15,629 nt of DNA from JBDIBB01 sp039812685. Lineage in GTDB: Bacteria; Acidobacteriota; Vicinamibacteria; Vicinamibacterales; JAFNAJ01. The notes beneath the pieces were generated by a model. It saw only the letters and a program-made list of their open reading frames with translations. It was not told the origin of the DNA and did not search any database. The position numbers and the translations under genes are program-made. Below, in pieces: positions 7,090-13,133 of the stretch. How positions within the stretch are numbered: the first letter of the stretch is position 1; each line of letters opens with the position of its first letter. The stretch is from assembly GCA_039812685.1 (NCBI GenBank), contig JBDIBB010000094.1, positions 1 through 15,629 of the forward strand, in the 5' to 3' direction.

Positions 7090-8049
7090 ATGCGACGTGT
7101 GATTGCGGGAATCCTGATGGCCACGCTGGTGGCGGCGGCGGGCTGCAACCGCCAGACCGCCCCGGCCGGCGAGGCGCGGCCGCGCGTCGCGCTGGTGCTC
7201 AAGACGCTCAACCACCCGTACTTCCTCGACATGCAGCGCGGCGCCCGCGAGGCGGCCGGACGACTGGGCGTCGAACTGGTGGTGCAGGCGGCCGAGCGCG
7301 AGCTCGATGTCGAGAAGCAGGTGCAGATCATCGAGAACCTGGTCCAGGCGGGCGTGTCGGCGCTGTGCGTCGCGCCGAGCGGATCGCGCGAGGTGGTCTC
7401 GGCCATCGCGAAGGCCAACCAGGCCGGCATCCCGGTCGTGGTCGTCGACACGCGCGTGGACGCGGACGCCGCGGCGGCGGCCGGCCTGAAGCTGGTGAGC
7501 TTCATCGGATCCGACAACTACCAGGGCGGGCGCATCGCCGGCGAGTTCCTGGTGAGGGAGTCCGGCGGAACCGCGAAGGTCGCCATCCTCGAAGGGATTC
7601 CGGGCCACGAGACCGGCGACTCGCGGCTGCGCGGGTTCCGGGACGCCATCGCGGCCTCGCCGGGCATCCGGGTGCTGGCGTCGCAGCCGGCCAACTGGGA
7701 GCGCGATCAGGGGTTCACGGTCTTCCAGAACCTGCTGCAGGCACACCGCGATCTCGACACGGTGTTTGCCTGCAACGACCTGATGGCGCTTGGCGCGCTC
7801 GAGGCCATTGCCGCGGCGGGCCGCGACGGCCACATCCGCGTGATCGGCTACGATGCGCTGGACGATGCGCGGAAGGCGATTGCCGAGGGGCGCATGGACG
7901 CGTCGGTGGCGCAGTCGCCGGAGGAGATGGGGCGGCTCGCCATCGAGACCGCGGTGAAGGCGATCCGCGGGGAAGCCGTCCCCGCAGAGCAGATGGTGGC
8001 CATCACGCTGGTCACCCGAGAGGCCGCCGGCGCGGCACCCGCCCGATAG
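7090..8049 (+). CDS. Periplasmic sugar-binding lipoprotein of the ABC importer (RbsB-like, Peripla_BP_4)
   Basis: The protein has 319 residues from the chosen ATG. Residues 1-18 form a lipoprotein-type signal (MRR, hydrophobic core, then AAAG before Cys19), so the mature protein is probably lipid-anchored. The binding fold starts at RVALVLKTLNHPYF, with a substrate-contacting N-H-P-Y-F. It continues with IIENLVQAGVSALCVAPS, the hinge-proximal IPVVVVDTRVD, and SFIGSDNYQGGRIAGEFL. Later come FACNDLMALGALEAI and RVIGYDALDDARKAI. All are landmarks of the RbsB/xylose/inositol-binding group. It captures the ligand and delivers it to the permease encoded upstream. An alternative in-frame ATG at 7036 overlaps the permease stop (ATGA) and would add 18 residues before the signal. 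The Shine-Dalgarno and signal architecture favour 7090. The ligand is unproven; the neighbouring dehydrogenase suggests a cyclitol or sugar. Confidence 0.93.
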   Translation: MRRVIAGILMATLVAAAGCNRQTAPAGEARPRVALVLKTLNHPYFLDMQRGAREAAGRLGVELVVQAAERELDVEKQVQIIENLVQAGVSALCVAPSGSREVVSAIAKANQAGIPVVVVDTRVDADAAAAAGLKLVSFIGSDNYQGGRIAGEFLVRESGGTAKVAILEGIPGHETGDSRLRGFRDAIAASPGIRVLASQPANWERDQGFTVFQNLLQAHRDLDTVFACNDLMALGALEAIAAAGRDGHIRVIGYDALDDARKAIAEGRMDASVAQSPEEMGRLAIETAVKAIRGEAVPAEQMVAITLVTREAAGAAPAR

Positions 8050-8068
8050 TCCGCGCGTGCCGGCCACG

Positions 8069-8074
8069 AAGGAG
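8069..8074 (+). promoter_or_regulatory. Ribosome binding site for the dehydrogenase
   Basis: A clear AAGGAG lies ten bases before the ATG at 8085. It fixes the start well downstream of other in-frame starts that would run into the binding-protein gene. Confidence 0.7.
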
Positions 8075-8084
8075 AATCTTCAGC

Positions 8085-9107
8085 ATGTCAGCGTCATCCC
8101 GTCTCAACATCGGACTCATCGGCCTCGGCAGGCTCGGGCAGGTCTACGCGCGCGACCTGTCATCCCGGATCGCGTGCACGCGGCTGGCGGCCGTAGCCGA
8201 CGTCGACGCGGCGGCGGTGGACGCCGCCACGCGCCAGTTCGGCGTGCGCGGCTACACCGATCTCGCCGGCCTGCTCGCCGACGGCGGCGTGGACGCCTTC
8301 GTCATCGTCAGCCCGACGCACCTGCACGCGTCGCAGACCGCCGAGTGCGCGAAGACCGGCAAGCCCGTGTTCTGCGAGAAGCCGCCGTCGATCTCGCTCG
8401 ACCAGGCGCTGTTCATGAAGCAGGCGGTGGAGGAGAGCGGCATCTTCTTCCAGCTCGGGTTCATGCGCCGGTTCGACGCCGGCTACGCCGCCGCGAAGGC
8501 GCGCATCGCCGAGGGCGTCATCGGCGAGCCGGTGGTGTTCAAGGCGACCTCGCGCGATCCGTTCCGGCCCTCGGTCGAGTACGCGAACCCGAAGAGCAGC
8601 GGCGGCATGATCGTCGACATGGGCATCCACGACTTCGATCTCGCCCGCTGGTTCATGGGCGAGGTGCGGCGCGTGACGGCCATCGGCGGCGTGCTCGCGT
8701 ATCCGGAGCTGGGGGAGGTGGGCGACATCGACAACGCCGTGATCACCCTCGAGTTCGAGAGCGGCAGGCTGGGCGTCGTCGATCTCACGCGCAACGGCAT
8801 CTACGGCTACGACATCACCACCGAGCTGCTCGGCACGGGCGGCACGCTGCGCGTCGGCTACCTGCGCGAGACGCCGCTGATGGTGATGACCAGGAACGCC
8901 GTCACCCACGACACCGTGCCCTACTTCATGGAGCGGTTCCGCGACGCCTACACCGTGCAGCTCGAGAACTTCGCGGAGAACGTGCTGAACGGTCGCCCTG
9001 CGCCCATCACGGTCGACGATGGGGTGGAGGCGCTGCGGGTGGCGCTGGCGGCCACGCGCGCGCGGGAGACGGGACAGCCTGTCGAAGTGGCCACCGTCCG
9101 GGGGTGA
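8085..9107 (+). CDS. iolG: Gfo/Idh/MocA oxidoreductase, inositol 2-dehydrogenase-like
   Basis: This 340-residue NAD(P)-dependent dehydrogenase probably oxidises a cyclic polyol or sugar in the cytoplasm. The Rossmann motif GLGRLG is at 13-18, and the acidic D39 at the end of the second strand favours NAD. The catalytic triad known from Bacillus inositol dehydrogenase (Lys97, Asp172, His176) aligns with K99 in CEKP, D178 and H182 in DMGIH. The stretch QLGFMRRFDAGY (123-134), YGYDITTELLG and a late RF-DAY-Q-ENF helix also mirror IolG rather than generic family members. It follows the binding-protein gene by 35 bases and probably shares its transcript, so the importer may supply its substrate. 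No other iol gene or regulator is present here. Scyllo-inositol, glucose or myo-inositol could all be substrates, so the symbol is tentative. Confidence 0.87.
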   Translation: MSASSRLNIGLIGLGRLGQVYARDLSSRIACTRLAAVADVDAAAVDAATRQFGVRGYTDLAGLLADGGVDAFVIVSPTHLHASQTAECAKTGKPVFCEKPPSISLDQALFMKQAVEESGIFFQLGFMRRFDAGYAAAKARIAEGVIGEPVVFKATSRDPFRPSVEYANPKSSGGMIVDMGIHDFDLARWFMGEVRRVTAIGGVLAYPELGEVGDIDNAVITLEFESGRLGVVDLTRNGIYGYDITTELLGTGGTLRVGYLRETPLMVMTRNAVTHDTVPYFMERFRDAYTVQLENFAENVLNGRPAPITVDDGVEALRVALAATRARETGQPVEVATVRG

Positions 9108-9114
9108 GGTGCGC

Positions 9115-9135
9115 GGCGCCCGGAGCCGGGGTGCC
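9115..9135. terminator. Hairpin between convergent genes
   Basis: GGCGCCC (9115-9121) can pair with GGGTGCC (9129-9135), with one G-U pair and a seven-base loop. It sits in the 43-base gap between the dehydrogenase and the convergent tRNA-editing gene, where a bidirectional stop is expected. No T-run follows on either strand, so it is not a canonical intrinsic terminator. Confidence 0.35.
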
Positions 9136-9150
9136 GGCGCCTGACGTCGT

Positions 9151-9678
9151 CTACGCTCCTGGCGCGCCGAACCGGATCCAGCGCACCGCGTGGCCCGTCG
9201 ACGCGAGGAAGCGCTCGAAGTCGGCTGAGGACAGCACCAGGGTGGCCGTGTTGACGTTGGGGTGGAACGCGACCCTGACGGCATCCCGCAGCGTGAGGTC
9301 CACGGCCACCTGCACGTGTCCGGCCCGATCGTTGATCAACCCGAACGGTGACACGCTGCCCGGCGTGAGGCCGAGATGCTTCGCCAGCCGTTCGGGCGAG
9401 GCGAAGCTCAGGCGGTCGTCGCCCAGTTGCGCGGCGAGCCGCCTGAGGTCCACGGCCGCGTGCCGCTCGGCGATCACCAGGTAGTGGCGCGTGCCCTTCT
9501 GGTTGCGCAGGAACAGGTTCTTGCCGTGCGTGGCGTCGATCCCGCGCCAGTGCGCCTCGGCCTGCTCGACGGTGAACACCGGCGGGTGATCGTAGCGCGT
9601 GAAGGCGATGCCGAGCGCGTCGAGCGCGGCGTACACGGCGGCCTCCGGGGCGGGCGGCGGGTTCGGATCTGGGGTCAT
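9151..9678 (-). CDS. prdX: Prolyl-tRNA editing protein (YbaK/EbsC domain, PrdX/ProXp-ala-like)
   Basis: This 175-residue free-standing YbaK-domain protein probably hydrolyses Ala-tRNA(Pro), the mischarged product of prolyl-tRNA synthetase, and so protects proline codons from mistranslation. It carries the conserved lysine K53 within GKNLFLRNQKG. LSFASPERL and the loop GSVSPFGLIND (107-117) follow, then FHPN-N-T (138-144) near the end. These features resemble the PrdX/ProXp-ala branch more than the Cys-tRNA(Pro) deacylase YbaK branch. The length fits a single-domain trans-editing factor. It lies 21 bases downstream of the GHKL protein gene and is probably co-transcribed with it. No strong Shine-Dalgarno precedes the ATG. 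The exact aminoacyl substrate would need comparison with characterised subfamilies. Confidence 0.9.
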   Translation of the reverse strand: MTPDPNPPPAPEAAVYAALDALGIAFTRYDHPPVFTVEQAEAHWRGIDATHGKNLFLRNQKGTRHYLVIAERHAAVDLRRLAAQLGDDRLSFASPERLAKHLGLTPGSVSPFGLINDRAGHVQVAVDLTLRDAVRVAFHPNVNTATLVLSSADFERFLASTGHAVRWIRFGAPGA

Positions 9679-9699
9679 GGACGGATTCCGGCGGCCGGC

Positions 9700-11223
9700 C
9701 TATCCCTTCTCCTCCGCCCGCGCGACCGCCTGGCTGGCCAGCACGCCAATCGAGAACGGCTCGGCGCTGACGAGATCGGGCTCGTCGGGGAAGAACTCCT
9801 GCAGCCGGTCGACGAGCACGATGGTCTCCGGCGGCATGCCGGTCGCGACCAGCGCCCGCGCCACGCGGATGTACTCGTCGTGGACCATGCGGGCGAACGT
9901 GACGCCGCTGCGCCGGTCGTCGGCAACGTCCTTCGACTCGAAGTACTCACGGATGCTCTGGGGCGCCTTCAGCGTGATGACGGGCCTGCGCTGCTCATCG
10001 GGCTCCATGCGTCCGCGGACGGCCACCTCGTAGAACATGGGCGAGAGCTTCGCGTGCTCGGTGGCTCCGTAGCGTTCGTAGGGCGCGTGCGAGAAGAAGT
10101 CCACCTCGTCGCGGTCGGTGACCGACATCGCGAAGATGGCGCCGGGGTACTGCGCCTCGCAGCTCTCGTAGTCGTGGCAGACGATGCGGCCGTACTGCCT
10201 GGGGCCAGGCGTGCCGGCCTCCGCGGCGGGGCGATCCGTCGTCGCCCCCGGCGGACGAGCCGCGGTCGTGGGTCGGTCGCGCAGGCGCGGGAACCGGATC
10301 GTGATGGTGGTGCCGCGGCCCACCTCGCTGTCGATGGCGAGTTCGGCGCCGAACTCGCGGACCGTCTGCCGCACGAACACGAACCCCAGCGAGTGGAGTT
10401 CGCCGTCGAGCGTTTCGCGGTCGGTCAGCAGCTGCGCGATCTTCTCGGGCGGCATGCCCACGCCGTTGTCGCGCGTCGTCAGCACGACATGATCGCCGTC
10501 GGCCTCCACGCTCACCGACACGAGGCCCGCATCGCGGGCGCGCAGGGCGTCGACGGCGTTCATCACGAGGTTGAACAGCATGCGCCGGAAGCGCGCGAGG
10601 TTGCCCCCCACCGTGGCGCGGTCGAGCTGGTCCAGTTCGACCTGGACGCGGCCGCTGCCGTGCTCCATCACGTAGCCGTGGAGCGCGTCGCGCACCGTCT
10701 CCTCCACCTCGGCCGCCATGTCGAACTCCTGGTAGAGGTTCCGGGAATCCTGTTCGTCGAGGAACTGACGGATGCGCTGGTGGACGCCGCGAATGAAGCG
10801 GATGCAGTTGTGGTAGTGCGTGCGCCCCCGGCTCGAGCGCGAGTCGGGCGGCAGGAAGACCAGCACCTTGTCGACGCGCCCCCACAGCGGACTGAGGATC
10901 AGGGCGCACAGGCTGTCGAGCGTGCCGATGTACTGCCGGGCCACGACCAGCACCGTGCGGTCGGGCGAGAAGTTCCTGACGGCGTTCGAGTAGTCCTGGA
11001 ACGCCTTGCGGAGGCCGACCGCCCGCTCCTTGAGCGCCTGCAGGTCGTGGCCGTGGAGCACCTGCGCCTGCTCGACCCCGTAGAGCTCGAGGTCGGTGTT
11101 CAGCGTGACGTGGAAGTGGACGACCTCGTTGATGAACCGCTCCACGCGGAGGTCGTGGATGAGGAACTTGATCTCGACGACCTCCTTCTTGACGCCTTCG
11201 GCGTAGTCGGGCATGACCGGCAT
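9700..11223 (-). CDS. GHKL ATPase / histidine-kinase-like protein with unknown C-terminal domain
   Basis: The protein has 507 residues with no transmembrane segment, so it is probably cytoplasmic. Residues 1-85 are a charged, helical region. Residues 86-128 look like a small alpha/beta segment (TVLVVARQYIG, KVLVFLPPD). Residues 135-185 are helical and sit where a dimerisation/phosphoacceptor domain would be. Residues 205-315 are a clear HATPase_c domain: N-box NLVMNAVDAL (218-227), DNGVGM (252-257), SLGFVFVRQTV (278-288) and GRGTTITIRFP (302-312). There is no canonical H-E/D-x-x-x-P motif; H136 or H138 is only a weak candidate. After a proline/alanine-rich linker (315-343), residues 344-507 form a domain I do not recognise, beginning YGRIVCHDYESC with C349 and C355. 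It may be a histidine kinase with a novel output module or a non-kinase GHKL ATPase. It follows citrate synthase by 133 bases. Confidence 0.8.
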   Translation of the reverse strand: MPVMPDYAEGVKKEVVEIKFLIHDLRVERFINEVVHFHVTLNTDLELYGVEQAQVLHGHDLQALKERAVGLRKAFQDYSNAVRNFSPDRTVLVVARQYIGTLDSLCALILSPLWGRVDKVLVFLPPDSRSSRGRTHYHNCIRFIRGVHQRIRQFLDEQDSRNLYQEFDMAAEVEETVRDALHGYVMEHGSGRVQVELDQLDRATVGGNLARFRRMLFNLVMNAVDALRARDAGLVSVSVEADGDHVVLTTRDNGVGMPPEKIAQLLTDRETLDGELHSLGFVFVRQTVREFGAELAIDSEVGRGTTITIRFPRLRDRPTTAARPPGATTDRPAAEAGTPGPRQYGRIVCHDYESCEAQYPGAIFAMSVTDRDEVDFFSHAPYERYGATEHAKLSPMFYEVAVRGRMEPDEQRRPVITLKAPQSIREYFESKDVADDRRSGVTFARMVHDEYIRVARALVATGMPPETIVLVDRLQEFFPDEPDLVSAEPFSIGVLASQAVARAEEKG

Positions 11224-11290
11224 CGGCAGGCTCCGGCGACAGTGACTCGCTCGATCCCGCGGCGCGCAGCCCCGGGGTTTCCGGAAGTGC

Positions 11291-11321
11291 AGCCTCCCGC
11301 GTGGCCGCGTCCACGGAGGCT
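11291..11321. terminator. Strong hairpin between citrate synthase and the GHKL gene
   Basis: AGCCTCC (11291-11297) pairs with GGAGGCT (11315-11321). After a three-base bulge (CGC), GTGG (11301-11304) pairs with CCAC (11311-11314), leaving a six-base loop: 11 base pairs in all. On the minus strand it lies 36 bases after the citrate synthase stop. No T-run follows, so it may attenuate transcription or stabilise the upstream mRNA 3' end rather than fully terminate. Confidence 0.45.
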
Positions 11322-11356
11322 GAGGTCAGCCCCCGTGGCCCGGCGGCCATCGCCAC

Positions 11357-12652
11357 TCACATCGCGGCGGCGGCGGCCTTCGCCGCCTCACCCTGCAGCC
11401 ACCGCGTCGTCACCGACTTGGGCCGCGTGATCGGCAGGCCCATGGCGCGCGCCATCACGGCCTGCGCGCAGACGCCGAGCGCACGCGACACGCTGAACAG
11501 CACCGTGTAGTACGGGAACTCGGTGAGGCCGTAGTGATACAGCAGGGCGCCCGACCCCGCATCCACGTTCGGCCAGGGATCCTTGATCTTCTGGATGGTC
11601 TTGAGGATGTCAGGCACCGTCTCGAAGACGTGGACGACGGTCTGGAACACCGGGTCGTCGGCGCAGTGCTGCTTGCCGAAGGCGAGCAGTGCGTCGAAGC
11701 GGGGATCGGTGATGCGCAGTACGGCGTGGCCGTACCCGGGGATGACGCGGCCGGCCGACAGCGTCTCCTGCGCGTAGGCCTGAATCTGCTCCTTCGTCGG
11801 ACTGCCGCCGAACTTCCGGTTCGTCTCGAGCACCCAGCCCAGGCACTCCTGGTTCGCCAGGCCGTGCAGCGGTCCGGCGAGGCCGTTCAGTCCGGACGAC
11901 AGCGCGTAGTAGAGGTCGGAGAGCGCCGAGTTGACGGTGGCCGTGGTGAGCGCGCTGACGTTGCCGCTCTCGTGATCGCAGTGCAGCACCATGTAGAGGC
12001 GCATCAGCCTGGCGAAATCGCCCGTGGGATCCGGGATGCCGAGCATCGCGGCGAAGTTGGCGGCCCAGTCGAGTTCCGGGCTGCCCGCGATCCGCGATCC
12101 CTTGCCGAATCGCATCCGGTAGAGGCCGGCCGCAATCTCGGGCAGCACCGCGACGATGGTGAGCGCGTCCTCGAGCGTGGCCAGCCAGTATTCGTCCTTC
12201 TTCATGCCACCGTCGTAGCGCTGCCGGAAGATCGACTCCCGTTCCATCACCAGGATGGCGGTGTTGAGCATCGCCATCGGATGGGAGTCGGCGGGCATGG
12301 CGCCGAGCACGGCCCACACGTAGTCGGGCACCCTCGCGCGTGCGCGCAGGTCGGCCTGCAGGTCGGCGAGCTCGGCCGCCGAGGGCTCCTCGCCGGTGAG
12401 CAGCAGCCAGAGCGTTTCCTCGGGAAGCTGGCGGGTGAGCTGGCCGACCGGGCGGCCCCGGATGATGAGGCCCTTGTCGGGCGGCACCTCGGAGGTGTCG
12501 CACACCAGCGACTTCACGCCGCGCATGCCCCCATAGGCCTGCTCGAGGGTGACGTCCGACACCTTGAGGGCCCCAGATTCCTTGGTGAGCTTCTTGACCG
12601 CATCGCGCAGCGCCGGGATCTGCTGGGCCAGTTTCTCGTGAAGCAGTGCCAT
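11357..12652 (-). CDS. gltA: Citrate synthase, eukaryotic/mitochondrial-like type
   Basis: This 431-residue enzyme condenses acetyl-CoA and oxaloacetate to citrate, the entry step of the TCA cycle. The three catalytic residues are visible: H263 in GPLHGLANQE, H309 in GYGHAVLR and D364 in PNVDAGSG. Supporting motifs are RGRPVGQL (66-72), LHCDHESGNVSA (223-234) and a C-terminal YYTVLFSVSRALG. The sequence resembles the mitochondrial-type enzymes also reported in Geobacter and found in Bacteroidetes and Acidobacteria, rather than the E. coli hexameric type. The residue two after the catalytic Asp is Gly, where the animal enzyme has His (NVDAHSG). A good Shine-Dalgarno (GAGGAG) lies eight bases before the ATG. 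It is divergent from the M14 peptidase gene, and two co-directional genes follow. Confidence 0.96.
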   Translation of the reverse strand: MALLHEKLAQQIPALRDAVKKLTKESGALKVSDVTLEQAYGGMRGVKSLVCDTSEVPPDKGLIIRGRPVGQLTRQLPEETLWLLLTGEEPSAAELADLQADLRARARVPDYVWAVLGAMPADSHPMAMLNTAILVMERESIFRQRYDGGMKKDEYWLATLEDALTIVAVLPEIAAGLYRMRFGKGSRIAGSPELDWAANFAAMLGIPDPTGDFARLMRLYMVLHCDHESGNVSALTTATVNSALSDLYYALSSGLNGLAGPLHGLANQECLGWVLETNRKFGGSPTKEQIQAYAQETLSAGRVIPGYGHAVLRITDPRFDALLAFGKQHCADDPVFQTVVHVFETVPDILKTIQKIKDPWPNVDAGSGALLYHYGLTEFPYYTVLFSVSRALGVCAQAVMARAMGLPITRPKSVTTRWLQGEAAKAAAAAM

Positions 12653-12660
12653 GATGAGTT

Positions 12661-12666
12661 CTCCTC
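12661..12666 (-). promoter_or_regulatory. Ribosome binding site of citrate synthase
   Basis: GAGGAG on the minus strand lies eight bases before the ATG at 12652. It is one of the best Shine-Dalgarno sites in the window and consistent with a highly expressed gene. Confidence 0.75.
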
Positions 12667-12809
12667 GAAACCCGCCGCGACGAAGGTGGTCACCGTGAGA
12701 CCCGCACCGCGCGCATCGTCAGGCCGTTACGCCAGCCGGCACACCCGGCCCGCCGCCACCGTTGGAGCCGACCACGGGCGACCGGGACGTGATGAGCGCA
12801 TCGCCCCGT

Positions 12810-12833
12810 CCCGCAGATGTTATCGCTTGCGGG
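12810..12833. promoter_or_regulatory. Inverted repeat around an AT-rich core, possible operator or promoter of citrate synthase
   Basis: CCCGCA (12810-12815) and TGCGGG (12828-12833) flank GATGTTATCGCT. On the minus strand the core reads AGCGATAACATC, the most -10-like stretch upstream of citrate synthase, about 160 bases before its start. An inverted repeat over a promoter would fit a repressor site, but no known regulator motif is recognised. Confidence 0.3.
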
Positions 12834-12873
12834 TGAGGACCGCGACACGTCGCCGGCCGTCATGGCGCGGGCA

Positions 12874-12887
12874 GCCGGAAATCCGGC
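12874..12887. repeat. Short palindrome GCCGGA-AA-TCCGGC
   Basis: A perfect six-base inverted repeat with a two-base centre in the divergent upstream region. It could be a dimeric-regulator site or chance in GC-rich DNA. There is no other copy among the places I inspected. Confidence 0.3.
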
Positions 12888-13062
12888 AATCCGAGAGCAA
12901 CGCGCGTCAACAAGCAAACGACGGGCCAGCATCGGTTCCCCCTGCAACGGTCACGAAGACCCTGGCTGATCGCGGCGGGAGGCCAGCGTGTTCGCGCCGC
13001 CAGCCTGGCCACCGCGGAGATGCGTCCCCGGTCTTTCGTGGCGGCCAGCGCGGCCGTGGCAG

Positions 13063-13068
13063 TAGGAT
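13063..13068 (+). promoter_or_regulatory. Candidate -10 box for the M14 peptidase gene
   Basis: TAGGAT within CAGTAGGATGTTG stands out from the GC-rich surroundings and would give a leader of about 60 bases. No good -35 is visible at 16-18 bases upstream, so confidence is low. Confidence 0.3.
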
Positions 13069-13123
13069 GTTGTCGCAATCCCGGCGCCGAATGCAGGAGC
13101 AAGCGCCGCTGGCTTCAGCCGAG

Positions 13124-13129
13124 AGGAGG
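13124..13129 (+). promoter_or_regulatory. Ribosome binding site of the M14 peptidase
   Basis: AGGAGG sits four bases before the ATG at 13134. It decides for this start over the in-frame ATG at 13155, which would be 25 bases from the site, although both give a workable signal peptide. Confidence 0.7.
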
Positions 13130-13133
13130 CACG

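Larger units (their letters stand above)
12653..13133. other. Divergent noncoding region between citrate synthase and the M14 peptidase
   Basis: About 480 bases without a credible gene. Short open frames exist on both strands but have no recognisable domain, are compositionally biased and lack ribosome sites. The region should hold promoters for both flanking genes. Visible structures are a CCCGCA/TGCGGG inverted repeat around an AT-richer core (12810-12833) and a near-perfect palindrome at 12874-12887. A TAGGAT hexamer (13063-13068) lies 65 bases before the peptidase start. Confidence 0.6.

Noticed and set aside
9376..11430. A 684-codon plus-strand frame across the tRNA-editing and GHKL genes
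   Set aside because: It spans two genes with recognisable domains on the other strand, and its own translation is compositionally biased without motifs.
12690..13102. Small minus-strand frames of 80-85 codons in the divergent region
   Set aside because: They have no ribosome sites and no recognisable fold, and their biased Arg/Ala-rich content is typical of chance frames.
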